Positions 10,534 to 23,004 of a DNA stretch of 64,000 bases are shown piece after piece. Position 1 is the first letter of the stretch, and each line of letters begins with the position of its first letter. The DNA is from Silurus meridionalis (taxonomy: Eukaryota > Chordata > Actinopteri > Siluriformes > Siluridae). The stretch lies in NCBI RefSeq assembly GCF_014805685.1, contig NC_060887.1, positions 32,166,463 through 32,230,462 on the forward strand, written 5' to 3'. The notes below the pieces were generated by a model that saw only the letters and a program-made list of their open reading frames with translations, searched no databases and was not told where the DNA came from. The position numbers and the translations under genes are program-made.

Positions 10534-12890
10534 CACAGTCTTGCCCAGTCTGCAAAGTGGTCACAGCCCCTCAGAACTCTTGATGATTTTCAATTCCCTT
10601 TTCCCATCATCTTAGAAAGCACATATTCCCTAAATCCCCAAACAGAAAAAGTACTTGATGATAGAGTTGGTAGATGATTTTCTGATTTGATACACTTAAA
10701 AGGAAAAACTATTGGCCCGAATGACCTATTAATCTTTATAGTTAACATGTGATCTTCAAACGCATCCAAGATGCACTTTGAAATAAGATTCAGAGTTAAC
10801 CTGCACAGCTTCCATTAAAAATCAACCGTATGGTGCACTATGTTTACTACTTCTACCTAAAGAGAGCGATGCAGCAGGGCTTTACTTCTCCGGTATGTCC
10901 AGCTCTCTCAGATCCTCATCTGTACACTCTGCCTCCGAATTTTATGCTAATATCTTTGGCAATGCCTTGGTGCTCGTCATTTTGTAGATTGCAAACTAAC
11001 TGAGTAGAGCCTCTGCTGTAAATCAGTACAATGTTTGCTTTAACACTGCATCTCTGGTGCAGTTTACAATGATATGACCTTGAACGTTGTTGGAAAACGG
11101 TGCTTCAGATAAAGAAAATTTTCGAAATCCAGTTGTGACACCTGTGATAGTTGGATATTTTCTCGTATTTAACGCTGTTGTATCTTCACTAACAGTTTTA
11201 TGCTGTGACAAAAATCCAACAGCAATCAGCACCAGAATCACATCACAAATATATCAGTACAAATCACGTTGCGTTTAAAGGCAGAAGTTTACTTTAAAGT
11301 ACCATGAATTTTATTACACACGGATACAACTTACATTTCATATGCTAAGCTTCACCAAATATCAAAACATTGGAGAAAGAAGAACGAGAGATACAGAAAT
11401 AATCTGGATATAAACACGGAGAGAGGATAAGACATGAGGTGAATCTTGACGGCGTCTTTCATGTCGACGTTGTTTGATCTCTGAGCCATTGGCGTAAAAT
11501 GCTGAGTGATTACAACAGTAGTCTGATGTTCAATCCTGTTCTATTAGACATCGTAGCGCAGACGGCCTGTGATCGGCCTCATCGCGCTGGCATGCACACT
11601 GGCACATCGAACTCTGCTCAGACCTCCTAAACCAAGCATTAGACACGGAATCTACTTCAGATGCCAGGCTAATCCTGAAACGCCCCTGTGGAAGCAGCGG
11701 TGTTCCAAAACTGTCCCGATTTTTTCATTCAGATCGAACAGCAAAGGGTAGAAAAATTTCTGTTGCAACAACTTTTATTACGGCGTGGGGGGCTGCAGTC
11801 GCCTGCCTGCCAGGCGGTATTAAACCCCACCCTCTGGCTAAACCCAAAGAGAGAAAGGGATTAATAAAGTTTTATTTCACAGCACATTCTCACCTCCTAC
11901 CGCCACATCTCAGTGTTGAGCATGACCAATGTTTTATGATTGGCTCATGAAAGCTATTGTGCAACCCTCAGGCAGAAAGATCACACACAAAAAAAAAAAC
12001 CTTAAAGCACTTTGATTCGGTTTGCATCTCACCTTGATTAGCTGTCAGGCTCAAGCCAGAGGAATCAGCTAGTTAAACAAGTGGTCAGAGTTTCCTCTTA
12101 TTTTAGCTTTTTTAACCTTTCTTGCAGTTTGAAGCCTCCAACACTGTAGGCCACAACACAGTCTTACACCAAACAACTCTGCAGCATCAGCAGACAACAA
12201 CCTACAAATGTCTCAGGCAGCTGAATAATGCTAGCAAAACAGGAAGCAGAAATGCTAAGCCAAAAATCTTTTAAAACATGCCACCTGATCTGTAAGCCTT
12301 AGATTACACTCAGTGAGAGTCAGTGTGTGCAAAGAAGAAAAAGAAATGACTAGAAACACACACCACAATATCAAAAGCATTGAAAACTGCAGCAATACAG
12401 TGATGTAACTACGACAAATACGATTGTATATGATTTTATAGTTGCACTCTAAGACCAATTAGAAATCAATTTGACTACATCTTAGTCGAGTGTCTAATGC
12501 TGTGCTCACGCTGTGCAATTTATTAATTGTTTTTGCTATTGTTGCTAAGGTTGTTGCAGGTGAAGCCACAATGCAGGAAAGAGTCTGACGTCTTCTGACA
12601 CTTCCAGAAAATGATCTCAACGGCAAAAATGATCTCAATGGCAATTAATCGGCTGTGGGTGAACGTGTCATATCCAGCGATACAAGACTACCATTTTTAG
12701 CCTAGGATTATAAGAATTTTTCAGGATTTTTTAAAATCGTCATGGCCAAAAAAAATCCACAGTGTGCACCTGGCCGAACATTAAAATAAATAAAATTCCT
12801 TCTTTGGCATATTGAAACCTTGGAGCTGGATTAAAAACTGACTAGTCTTTGCCTGGTAATCAGTTTTATCATCTCATTGTCTCAGAGTAC
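9700..12890. other. Unique intron, nothing recognised except one CA array
   Basis: No credible coding frame, RNA gene or known repeat was seen here apart from the microsatellite at 10463-10532. Base composition is AT-rich with a short GC-richer patch near 11780-11840. Confidence 0.5.
10463..10532. repeat. (CA)n microsatellite with one GAGA interruption
   Basis: CA dinucleotides broken once near 10475 (cacagagaca). Confidence 0.95.
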
Positions 12891-12895
12891 AGCAT

Positions 12896-13150
12896 TAGTC
12901 AAGTCTAGTTGATTTTATTGTTATTTCAACCATATATAGCTGATGCAGTGAACAGTGAAATGAGAACGTTTCTCCTGAACCCTGGTGCTACATAAAACCA
13001 CATAAAGCTACATAACACAACATAGAGCTACGTAACAGAACACCGAGCTAAGGACTAAAGCAAGTCATTCTAGAAACATAAAGTGCCTCATGTGCAACCT
13101 GGTGCAAACAGACAACTCAGGCCAGTGTAGGAAAGACACACAAAACATTC
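12896..13150 (+). repeat. Interspersed repeat, family shared with 50272-50545
   Basis: It begins tcaagtctagttgattttat and ttatttcaaccatatatagc and includes ctacataacacaacatagag and cgagctaaggactaaagcaa. The reverse complement of 50272-50545 shares the same words in the same order. It contains short internal ctacataa(a/c)ac tandems. A fragment of the left end also occurs at 14874-14945. Confidence 0.65.
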
Positions 13151-13559
13151 ATAATATAATAAATTACTCTCAAGTTAAACAGCCTTCCATTTAGGGACTA
13201 TGATTTTGTTTCAGAGCTGAATTTGATAGAATGGGAGCAAGAGGAAGAAAGGGAACAAAGAAAATGTGTTTTGCTTCAGACGCAAGCCTTTTGACATCTC
13301 GTCACTCCTGAGGCGCTATTAGCAGCAGATAATGGTATACGGTCCACGGGTGAGATGTTCAAGCTAACTGGGAATGAATCTGTCACTTGTTACATTTTCA
13401 TGCCTCGCAAATCAACAAGGCATAAAAAATAAAGTACTTTAACTATCTGTGAAATATGAAGCCAAACCCTCCATTGAGTGTTTTACTATACGGGTTCAGG
13501 TTGCTCACAAGACAAAGAATCCAGGTCACAATTTAAGTCCGTCTAATTCAGAGCCTGTG

Positions 13560-13690
13560 AGGTCTGCGCTGCTCTATAAAGCTGGCCTGCTGTGGATTTT
13601 CCAAGTTGTCACAGGCAATCAAATTGATGGGCTCCTAATCAATTAAGCTCCACAGGAGCCGAAGCCCGCTCGTAATAAAGGGCCATCAGA
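13560..13690. promoter_or_regulatory. Candidate conserved non-coding block
   Basis: Unique sequence with the inverted-type cores gatgggctcctaatcaatta and agctccacaggagcc, and a gcaatcaaattgat homeodomain-like site. Balanced composition and no simple repeats set it apart from its flanks. This is not tested by alignment. Confidence 0.3.
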
Positions 13691-14194
13691 GAACATATGG
13701 CGTACCCTCAACAGCTAATAGTGTAACAGCAGTTGTTCTACCACAGCAACAACTTAGTAGTGGGTTATAATTCTATTGGCCAAAGGGCTCTCCTCCACCA
13801 ATACAACCACTCTGCCAAATGACTCATGCGCTCTCCTTTTTCCTCTCTCAATCACTTTCCATTGACTCAATGTGCATTATGGCAATTACCAATAATGGCA
13901 CAAATCAGAGGCAGACAGGTACACGGTAGCAGCTACTCCCAAACTAACACTCCACTAACAAAATAACAGTGGAGTGCAGGTAACAGAGGCAGACGCCTGT
14001 TCTGTAATGCTGTGTCAGAGAACGTATTGAGAATTAAGGCTGATTGAGTGAGCATAAGAGGATGAGGAAGTAGATTCCATTGTTTAAGTGTATAAAATTC
14101 AGTCCTTGCAGTTGAGCTACATTGTATTATTTAAATCAAGAGAAATTTGTAAGGAAACTTTATTAACAGCACAGTTTTCAAGTTCTGATTAGAA

Positions 14195-14462
14195 CTTTCC
14201 CTCCAGCCTATTGGCTCCATCCTCTGCATTCTTCCATCAATATACCCATGTCCTTTCTCCACACATGACCAAACCAGCTCAATCGTCTCCAAAACGTCCT
14301 ACATGCGCGGTCCCTCTAATAAACCAATTTTTCATCCGTCACTCCCAATAAAAATCTCAGTATCAATGCCGCTGTCTTGAATCTATACAACAAAGCAGGT
14401 CTCACCACATAAGTCTTGTACACTTTGCTTTTCACTCTGGCAGACACCCAAATCAAGTTTAT
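14195..14462 (-). pseudogene. LINE reverse-transcriptase C-terminal fragment (copy 2)
   Basis: Plus-strand words ctattggctccatcctctgc, tatacccatgtcctttctcc, caccacataagtcttgtaca and ttttcactctggcagacacc are the reverse complement of the same LINE 3' region as 41535-41970. Several frame breaks make it a pseudogene. Confidence 0.65.
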
Positions 14463-14533
14463 GATCATAATAAAGCTGGTAAAATAAGCACTAATGTCTT
14501 AAAGAAATTCTACATTTCATTGTTAACCAGCTA

Positions 14534-15124
14534 CATACACTATATAGACAAAAGTTTTGGGACACTTGACCTTTCCTGCCATATGTGGTTCTTCTCCAAA
14601 CTGTTACCACAAAGCTGGAGGCACACAGTTGTACAGGACGTCTTTGGACCCTGTATAATACAATTTTACTTACTTACTATTTACTTGAAATTGGAAACAA
14701 AAACCTGTTCCAGTAAGGCAATGCCCCTGTGCACTAATTGAGTTAAATGAAGATGTGATTTACAAGTTTGGAGAGGAAGATCTTGAGCAGCCTGCTGTAG
14801 AGCGCTGATCCCAACCTTACTGAACACCTTTGGGAACTGAAACACTGACTGCACCACAGGCCTTCTCACCTCACCTCAAGTTAAGTCAAGTCGGCTTTAT
14901 TGTCACTTTAATCATATACAGTGAAGTACACAGTGCAACAAAACAACATTGTGGAGGTACCTACATCGGTACTACCACAAGCACATTCCAAAATCTAGTG
15001 GAACATCTCCCCAGAAGGGTAAAGGGAATTATAAGAGAAAATTGAGACAATGTGGAATGCGATGCTCAAAAAAGCACATGCTAAACTTATGACCAGGTGT
15101 CCGCATACCTTTGCCAATATAGTG
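14534..15124 (+). mobile_element. Tc1-like non-autonomous element, copy 2 (with internal insertion)
   Basis: This is the best-preserved ends of the family: tacactatatagacaaaagt at 14535 and ...cctttgccaatatagtga at 15124. Internal words are ggttcttctccaaactgtta, aatgcccctgtgcactaatt and ccaaaatctagtggaaca. Between about 14874 and 14945 the expected sequence is replaced by tcaagtcggctttattgtca-type sequence, a fragment of the repeat at 12896. No transposase frame is present. Confidence 0.8.
14874..14945 (+). repeat. Repeat fragment nested in the Tc1-like element
   Basis: The segment caagttaagtcaagtcggct, ttattgtcactttaatcata and acacagtgcaacaaaac matches the left end of the 12896 family and interrupts the surrounding element. 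It was either inserted or copied in later. Confidence 0.55.
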
Positions 15125-15129
15125 AATAT

Positions 15130-18100
15130 CAGAACACTTGCTGCATTATAGACATGGGAAAGCCCTGTATAGCCCTCATTTTTTCATAATGGGTTCCTTA
15201 CCAATTCCCTCTCAGTAGCTTTGTCTCAATATCACACCACATCTACTAACCAGGTAAAATAAAAGCGAACATGTGCTTCCTCCAGGACCCATGACGCCAG
15301 ACACGACATTTCGACAAACTGCTGCTCATGCTGCATATCAGAGCGGTGTAACACACTCCGACAAAACCTGCTCTTTCACATACATGAGCTTACAGATGTC
15401 CAGGATTGTCTAGTTTGGGACATTTAAGTGAGAGAATAACATTATCCCTCCCACCCAAAGAACATGGCCAATCACACTCATGGACTCCTGGTCAAGAATG
15501 GCTTCTTTGGGAGATTGAAGATTCAGGAGTCTCAGAGGGCGAATGCCTTTCTGATGCGGCACTCTTCTTTACCGAGGTGAGAAAGAATGCATTACAATAC
15601 ACCAAGCATGAGAACATGGAAGACTTTTCTGCCTTTAAAAAGCACAACCCACATATAATTCAGGCAACAGTTCTCAACTGAAAAAAAATGGGGGAAAAAA
15701 TCCTGGTATGAATAAATGTCTAGAATATAGCTGGAATAAAGTAGAGCTTCTGTCAAAAACACTCAAAATGCTGTAAGGACATAAAAAAGAAAAAGAAAAA
15801 AAAGAAAGTTGTTCTTTTAAAAAAAAAATATAAAATCAGAAAAATCTGGTAGTGAAAATTAGACACAAAAAAAAAGTCACATGGCTATGGTTATGGCAAA
15901 AGTCTGACAAACTGCCTTGAAAATGTGTAAAAGTTATCAGCAATAATGGGTAACTTTCTTCTATTTTATTCAAGAAGAAAAGCAGCTTGAAATGGGTCCA
16001 GAAATCATTACAATCGGCTGCTTTATAGCCGGGGTTCTAGCAAAAGCCTGATGTCGAGCTATGAGAAAATAGACTGGAACATTACCAGAAATTAGAGATG
16101 AATACACAGTTGATTGTGAGTGGGTGCCCATAGTTCCCGAATCCGTTTAAAAAAACTTGCACCTTTTCAAAAATATATATACAGAATGCAATAAAGGGAA
16201 CACATTCTTCCTTATTTCAATGTGCCTCTTTACCTTTATCTTACTCCCTCACTCTCACACACACTCAGCTCATATTTATTCTGCCCAGTATTTGTCATCA
16301 TTTATTCTACAAGGGCATCCAAGGCATCCAGGGATGAATAACATTTCATCTTCCTCAGCTTTTAAAAGTTGTGAAACCAGCTTAGCCCACTACCTCTTTC
16401 ATTTCAGCATCCAAGACCATTCTATTCATCCTTTAAGCCATCCTTTCTCACATCCATCTCTCCTTCATGCATCCTTCCATGCATGTCTCAAAACATGAAA
16501 TCTGTCATCATTTGTCATACGGCAGCTGAAGAAAGAGCCTTGACACAAAAATGAGCTTCCATAGTTTCACTGGTATATAAAAAACTTAATATTTCATTCA
16601 AGTCAGTAACTAGAATTGAGGGTGGTGGGGTTGGGGACCCCAATGCATCAATCAAAAGTCACTTCGAAATACCGATAAGAAAAAGCTTTAAAAAATGTTA
16701 ATAAAAATGGAAAGATTTGTAAAAGTAAAGCGAAAGATTTTACTTTTTTTTGTCTGGTGAATTAGTTGCTGAGCTTTAACACGGTTTACCAAAAATAGAT
16801 CACTTTAAACTTAAAAAAAAGAATAAAAAATGATGAAGGGGGAAAAAAGTTTTGGGGTCAAGCAGAAGCTTTACAGTTAAAAGGCTTCAGTGTGAAGCGA
16901 AGCCCCGTTTTGGTCATGCTTTAGTGAACACTTCTCATCACACTACAGCCATTAAATATTTAATTTTATCCATCTATTATTTCCATAGCACAGCCTTCAT
17001 CGTGCCTGAGCACTGAGTGCTTTGCACTGTTCCAGTTCTCGTTAAGACCATCAAATATTCAGCCAACTGGCCAAATGCGTTCCCCTGTTTCCGAGGGTTT
17101 TCATTTTCAAAAGGCTTGCCGCATGGGGAGTGCTCGCTCCGAGACTCTGCCCTTCTGCTAGTGACCAAACCATGAAACGCTGCAGATCTGCATAACCAAC
17201 AGGAATCTTCTGACTTTTCAAAATCAAACGGCATGGCTGCTCTAAAATTGGAGCGGTTTGGGAAAAACTGGAATATTCCCTCACAGACTGGAAAAAAGAC
17301 TTATACTTAAAATATCGACTTATTTACCATGAGCATTACGGCATCGCTCTTTTCTTCTTACACGTTACTTTCCAAGACATAAACGTGTTTTTTTTTTCGT
17401 TCCCTCGATAAAGCATGAAAGCGTTTGGGGTTAGGTATGGAGGCGGAGAATGTGATGTGAAAATACACAGTGCAAGCAAAGTTTAAACAGATTAGGGGCT
17501 CATCCTTTGAAATCCACTTGGGTGAGGTTTTTTTTTCCCTCCCTGGACTTTGAAGTTTCTCCTGAGCTGCAGGAGTTAAACAAACCCCCCAAAAAAATGA
17601 AACATGGTATTTTTTAGTCGTGTGACCAACACACTGCTGACGAAGTGGGGAAAAACTCCAAACGCATTTTTTTTCCTCTGCATTGTGGCAACAAACCTTT
17701 AGCCATTTTTATAGGCATAGTTCTGTTCAAAGCAGAAATAAAACACAGCCTTAGGCTTGTTGGTGGTTTTGGTGGTGCATGAGAATCGATGGGGAACAAA
17801 GAAAAAGGAAACGGGTGTACAAATTATTGGGGTGTGGGAGCAGCACAGAGTGGATCGTGATAAGGACCATGAAGAAAGCAATTGAAAAATTCAACTGGCA
17901 GTTTTTAACCTTTATCTTGATTCTGGGCTTTTAGAAAACCATTTGGACAATTTGGGCTCGAGACAAAACTGACTGTGGTTCCTGGAATTAAGCAAGATAG
18001 AGGCTTGCATGTAAAACCATGAGACCCGTGGGTCAAATTTAATGTCTGAAATCTATTCTACCAGTAACAATTCTAAGTAAATAATAATTAAGTATGATAG

Positions 18101-19600
18101 TTGAGCTTGAATCAACTGAAGTAATTCAGTAATACTGGCCATAGGCACAGTTCATCCACAGTCGATGGAAATAGGGATGTGTGTATCGTAATTGTTTTAA
18201 TTATAAATCATTATCAAGTTTGTCACTCATTAACAGTAACCAATCAAAAACGCTGCACGAGTTGTGGTTTAGGGCGACAGATTATGGCGTTTGATCGATG
18301 CTTAAAAAAGCGAAGAAAGAAAAGGAGAAGATATTCAAACACCAGCAACCTCACAATCGCAAGAATTCATTCCTAAACGTGGATCATCACCACTAGCATT
18401 GAGGTGGTATGGTTTTAAAAGGTCAGATGTCAGGCAAAAGATACCGATCGGCCCCCGGTCAGCTGAACACGACACATCTGCTGCAGAATATTATTTTTTT
18501 TTAAATAGATGGCGAGGTATAACGAACTGTCACTAATTACATTGCCGACGACATGGTACCAGCTCAAGGGGTTGAGGGAGATGGGTTCGAACAGCTTTTA
18601 GATACGTTAGACCCAAGGTGCCTACTGCTTAAATATCATCTGATTATCGTTATTGGTAAAATCCCCCCAAAAAAATCTCATCCCCCCCGATATCGCATAC
18701 CCCAAGATGGAAGTCCAACGATTCAGCTCAGAGAGCCGTGCGTAGATACCCTTTTTTTTTTTTTTGAGTAGCCAAATTCAGCTATTGGCATTCATGACAT
18801 TTGCTTATCAGTATTCCAGACTGCTTGTAAAGGTTATCCAGTCTTACAAGTATAAATTGTGAGAGGACACAGTTCCCTTGTTTACATTAAATATATTGAA
18901 AGCATAAGCAGTAATGCTCTAACAAGGACTTGGCCTTGACTAACTAATGCATTGTTTATGATGCTCCCTATTGATTTCCTTTGTGCTGTGATTTATCAGG
19001 CTGTCTAAATATAACTAGACCTACTTAAAAGTACATGCAGGTGTTGTTCTTGTGGAGCGGTCTTTCAGAAATGAATCCCTCAAACTAATCTGGCTTACGC
19101 AAATAAAATAATAAAATATATACATACATAAAAACCACTGGCACAGAACCGCACATTAATCTCATAACGTCCCCGTCCTCTTTAGCCTGAGGCATAGCTC
19201 CAACAATGGCATTTAAAAACCCCATGGTGGAGAAAAATGTGTTGCTTTCCAAAAGAAATGTCCTTCGGTCTTTTCAGTGGTTTTGCATTAGACATACAAA
19301 AAATAGTAATTAAAAACCTTCACAAGGGAGCAGGCTGTAGATGAGAGGGAGAAAAGTGAAGGGCAAAAACGACGCACGGAAAGAAAAAGGAAAGATTACA
19401 AACGACTTCGCCTGCGGTGTAATGATTGAGTAAAAGTAAACAGGGGAAACACTGCGACGCTGAGAAAGCCTTGCTGCTTATATTGTCCATCAAGTAAGCC
19501 ATCTCACTAGCGAGCAACCACAGTGTAAACTGAAGCTTTACTGCCTTTGAACATATAAATGCAAACATTGGGCAGTGCAGACTTCTAATTAGGATTCAGG
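15130..19600. other. Unique AT-rich intron, nothing recognised
   Basis: This stretch has poly-A and poly-T runs (for example near 15780, 17387 and 18752) and a tccat/cattc-rich patch at 16380-16490. No coding frame resembles a known protein and no structured RNA or transposon end was seen. Confidence 0.5.
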
Positions 19601-20149
19601 ATGCCTCCTTCATTAAAGCAACTATCACCAGGCATAGAGAGGCCGTTCAGACAGTTAGAGACTAACTGCTTCAATCCAAGTGTGATCATCATCAATGCGT
19701 ATAAAAGCATATTCCTCTAAGGCTGCAAATCCCTGACATATTTGCGACTCAGTATGATACTAAATGACTCAACTGACACTTCATCAGACACAAGAGAGCG
19801 ATAAAACAGTGACTCGCTTCGCTATACGACTTTGAGAGAGATCTTTTCGGGATGTAATAGATGTAGGCCAAAGGTGGAGGTAGGGGTCAGGGGTTTCTCA
19901 GCAGTGAAATTGAGCAGATAGGCCCTGCTCAATTGCATCAAAAGGAGGGCTCTAGGGCAGAACCTCTATTTCATTCTATCACCAGAGATTAAAGAGTGGG
20001 CGAGTAAGAGACTCTGAAATGAATCGTGGTTTAAACAGAGCACTGTTTTAAATCGAGGAAAAAGCAAACGTGTCCCATAATTCTAAAGACCCTGGCATTT
20101 TCTGACAAGTCAAAAAAGGTCATCTATTAGATTTAGTCAAACATTGCTG

Positions 20150-20330
20150 AAATAATGTTACTTGCTCTTTTTTTCTGGCACGAGCTTGTACTATCTGAGC
20201 TTGTCAATACCGGTCAGTACCAATTAAACCACTCAATTTGCTTAAATTGCTTAATTGCATTGGAGGCTGTCAGGAGAAATCATTCACAGATAAGCCATCG
20301 GCTAAGAGAATCAGTGCAGAAAAAAGTGAA
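20150..20330. promoter_or_regulatory. Candidate conserved non-coding block
   Basis: Unique sequence with clustered AATTG/CAATT cores (accaattaaaccactcaatt, then gcttaaattgcttaattgca) followed by gataagccatcggctaagag. It has the look of a vertebrate enhancer-type element. No comparative support is available here. Confidence 0.28.
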
Positions 20331-20449
20331 CCTAAGCAAACAAACAAAGTAAGGCCCTAGCTGGCGTTATTACATAGCTTACAAGTGCAAAAATAGCCAA
20401 AGGTAAGTGGTTCTGGAGACCCCTAAAAAAAACCAGTCAACAAAAAAGG

Positions 20450-20905
20450 TTATATAAGGAAATTATATGTCAAAAGGTTCCTGAACACTTGGCTGTCATA
20501 CTCAAACACTATTCTTCCACAAACTAATGCCACAAACTTGGAAGCACACATTAGTACCAAAAATCCATGCAAACTAGAGCGTTATGATTTTCTATTGATA
20601 GATCTAATAAGCCAAAACCAGTTTCAGTACTGCAATGCTAGAACTCGGGTGTGCTGCACAAAACCCTGACCTCAACCCATCTGAACACCTTTGAGACAAA
20701 CTGGAACATTGACTACACTCCAGAACTGCTTACCCAACATTAGTGCCTGACCTCACTAATGCTCTCAGAACTAAATGGGCAAATCCCCAGTGCCACTCTC
20801 CAAAATCTAACAAAAGGGGATTCCCAAAAAAGTGGAGATTGTTATATCTGGAACAGGATGTTCACCATACATAAGAATTTATACGTCCACCTACTTTTGA
20901 CCTTA
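20450..20905 (+). mobile_element. Tc1-like non-autonomous element, copy 3 (decayed)
   Basis: Words acaaactaatgccacaaact, ccctgacctcaacccatctg, cctgacctcactaatgctct and ctccaaaatctaac follow the order of copy 2. Many substitutions and a lost left end suggest an old copy. Confidence 0.65.
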
Positions 20906-22311
20906 GCGTTTTTGTTTGCAGTGGAAGAAAATGCTTATGTTCTAAACAGTATATTATTATACCACTGGTGGTGCATAATTGTCACACTAGTCATATTCAT
21001 AGTCATATGCACAGAGGGGTGTGGCCCGGTGGCTAGAGCCACTGCCTCTCTGCCCTTGTCGGCCGAGGTGCCCCTTTCACCATAGTAACCGGTAGATGCA
21101 TTACAATCCACATTACAGTCAAGTGGTTGATCTGCTGAATTAGTAATTTGTATTTCAATATATCCACCTTCTTAAAATTCATGTGTAATTGGGACTCACC
21201 AAAGATGAGGTTATCAGGACGTAGTACCTGATTAAAAAAAGGTTTTGCTGTAAAAGGAATGGGTAAATATCAAAATGTGAACCAGTAAATGGTTTGTTAT
21301 TATCAGCAATATGGAATTGAGATCAAAACGTCTACAGTAAAGTCTGAAATTATTACAGAGTGTGCCGTCTTCTCTTCTTATTGTATATTTGGAACAACTG
21401 GATCATTTGTATTAACATGAAAAGCACCCAGACCCTTACTGGGTCTTTTTGGTTTAGGCCACTGTCCCTCAAAATGTCTTTGTACAGCCCTGATCAGATT
21501 ACTAGAACAGTGTGCGATTCAGGAGATGTCTTTAGTCTTTCTACAATTGTGTGTTACGGAGACATATTGGATTCACACAGGCTCATAAGATAAATCCAGC
21601 TGCCTTCTTTGCAGAACGCTGGAGTGAAACACTTCGTAAAAAGACGCAAGACAACAGGAGGCGGGCATCGCTCAGTCTCGTTCAGCACTAGCTCTTCAAC
21701 ATCAGCTTGATATGTCACAGGGATGAAGAGTTTTGTCTGCTCCACCCTTTTAAACACTAAAGTCTAAAGTGCACTGTCAATGACCCAGCACACTTGCACA
21801 AATATCCAAAACTGGCAGCAGGACTGTCTGTCTTGACTGATGGAGCCTCAAGGGAATGCCCTGTCATTACCCGTCAGCTCCAACCACAGAAGCAATCATC
21901 CACGAGGAGCGACACAAACCGAGTTATTAGAAACTGAAAGAGAATGGACATTCCGGCTGTACGCTTGTCTTCTGGTGGTTTTATTTCTATTCGGCAGGGC
22001 TAATTAGTATAAAATGTTGCTAGCTCCAGATGTTCTTTCCATCCGTGCTAAGCGGCCAGGACCTCAAACGGATAGAGCATTATTCCAGGACAGACCGATC
22101 GGGACTGAAAAAGGAGAAATATTGTGGAGGGACTAAGGCCTGATAGAGCGCCAGTTCTGGCCTCTGATGGGGATTTCCAGCATCCCAACAGTGTAGCAGA
22201 ACAATTAACACACTCCCCAGGACTCAGCACACACATAAATCACACACAGCACTGAGGCAGACGCTGGAGAATGTGTCTCTGTGTGACGTTTGGTTTTATG
22301 GGTCGGCGTGG

Positions 22312-22422
22312 GACGAACCATCCGTCTCCATACTACTCTCCTCTACATCTGCCTCTATCAAACCAACTACCTGCATGTCTCCCTTCACCACATCCATAAA
22401 CCTACTCTGTCTGGTGGTTAAG
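22312..22422 (-). pseudogene. LINE 3' fragment (copy 3)
   Basis: The segment ccatccgtctccatactact ... aaccaactacctgcatgtct, cccttcaccacatccataaa matches the start of the 41535-41970 copy. Only about 110 bp remains. Confidence 0.6.
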
Positions 22423-22494
22423 AGTTTAAATTGTGATGATGCCACAGTCACTGTGTAACCATCACAGTCATATTTTATAGAACTTCCTCATTCG

Positions 22495-22782
22495 CTCTTA
22501 TAATTAGCATTTGGTGCATTGTGAGAATTTGTGCTCATTCAGCCACAAAAGAATCAGTCAGGATATGCACTTATTTTATCCCAAAGATGTTCAGTGGGGT
22601 TGAGGCTTTGTGAGAGTCACTTGAGTTCTTAAACTTCCACCTTGGCAAGCCATGTGTTTGTGGAGGTAACCTTTTTTTTTGCACAGGGGAATCCTTATGC
22701 TGGAACAGAATTAGGCCTTTTAGATGCAGTGAAGGCGAATTTGTGATGCTTTGTGAAAGTTTGGGGGAAAACCCACATACAT
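22495..22782 (-). mobile_element. Tc1-like non-autonomous element, copy 4 (truncated)
   Basis: Words cccaaagatgttcagtgggg, tttgcacaggggaatcctta and gctggaacagaattagg are in the order of copy 1. It ends at aaaacccacatac, where a fragment of the hAT-like family begins, so the two repeats abut. Confidence 0.65.
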
Positions 22783-23004
22783 TTTTCAATAACAAATTTA
22801 ATGTTCTACATGCAGCATGCAATCTCACCTGTAAAAACAAACAGCACGCTGCATCAGAACTTAACCTCTAGAAGCCGCCCTCGTAACGGCAGCAAAGCGG
22901 AAGCCGGAAAAACTATCAGTATGGATTTTTGGATAGCCACTAGTTTCAGCAATCAACTATAGGTGCCTATTAATCAGCAAAAACGATGAATCGGTCAATC
23001 TCTA
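22783..23004 (+). mobile_element. hAT-like non-autonomous element, right-end fragment
   Basis: The segment cctgtaaaaacaaacagcac, then ctctagaagccgccctcgta, ggaaaaactatcagtatgga and gatgaatcggtcaatctcta matches the right halves of 32904-33344 and 57913-58360. The left half is missing. Confidence 0.65.

Noticed and set aside
21015..21085. tRNA/SINE-head-like sequence (ggtggctagagccactgcct)
   Set aside because: It resembles a SINE head, but no B box or family body follows, so it is not strong enough to list.
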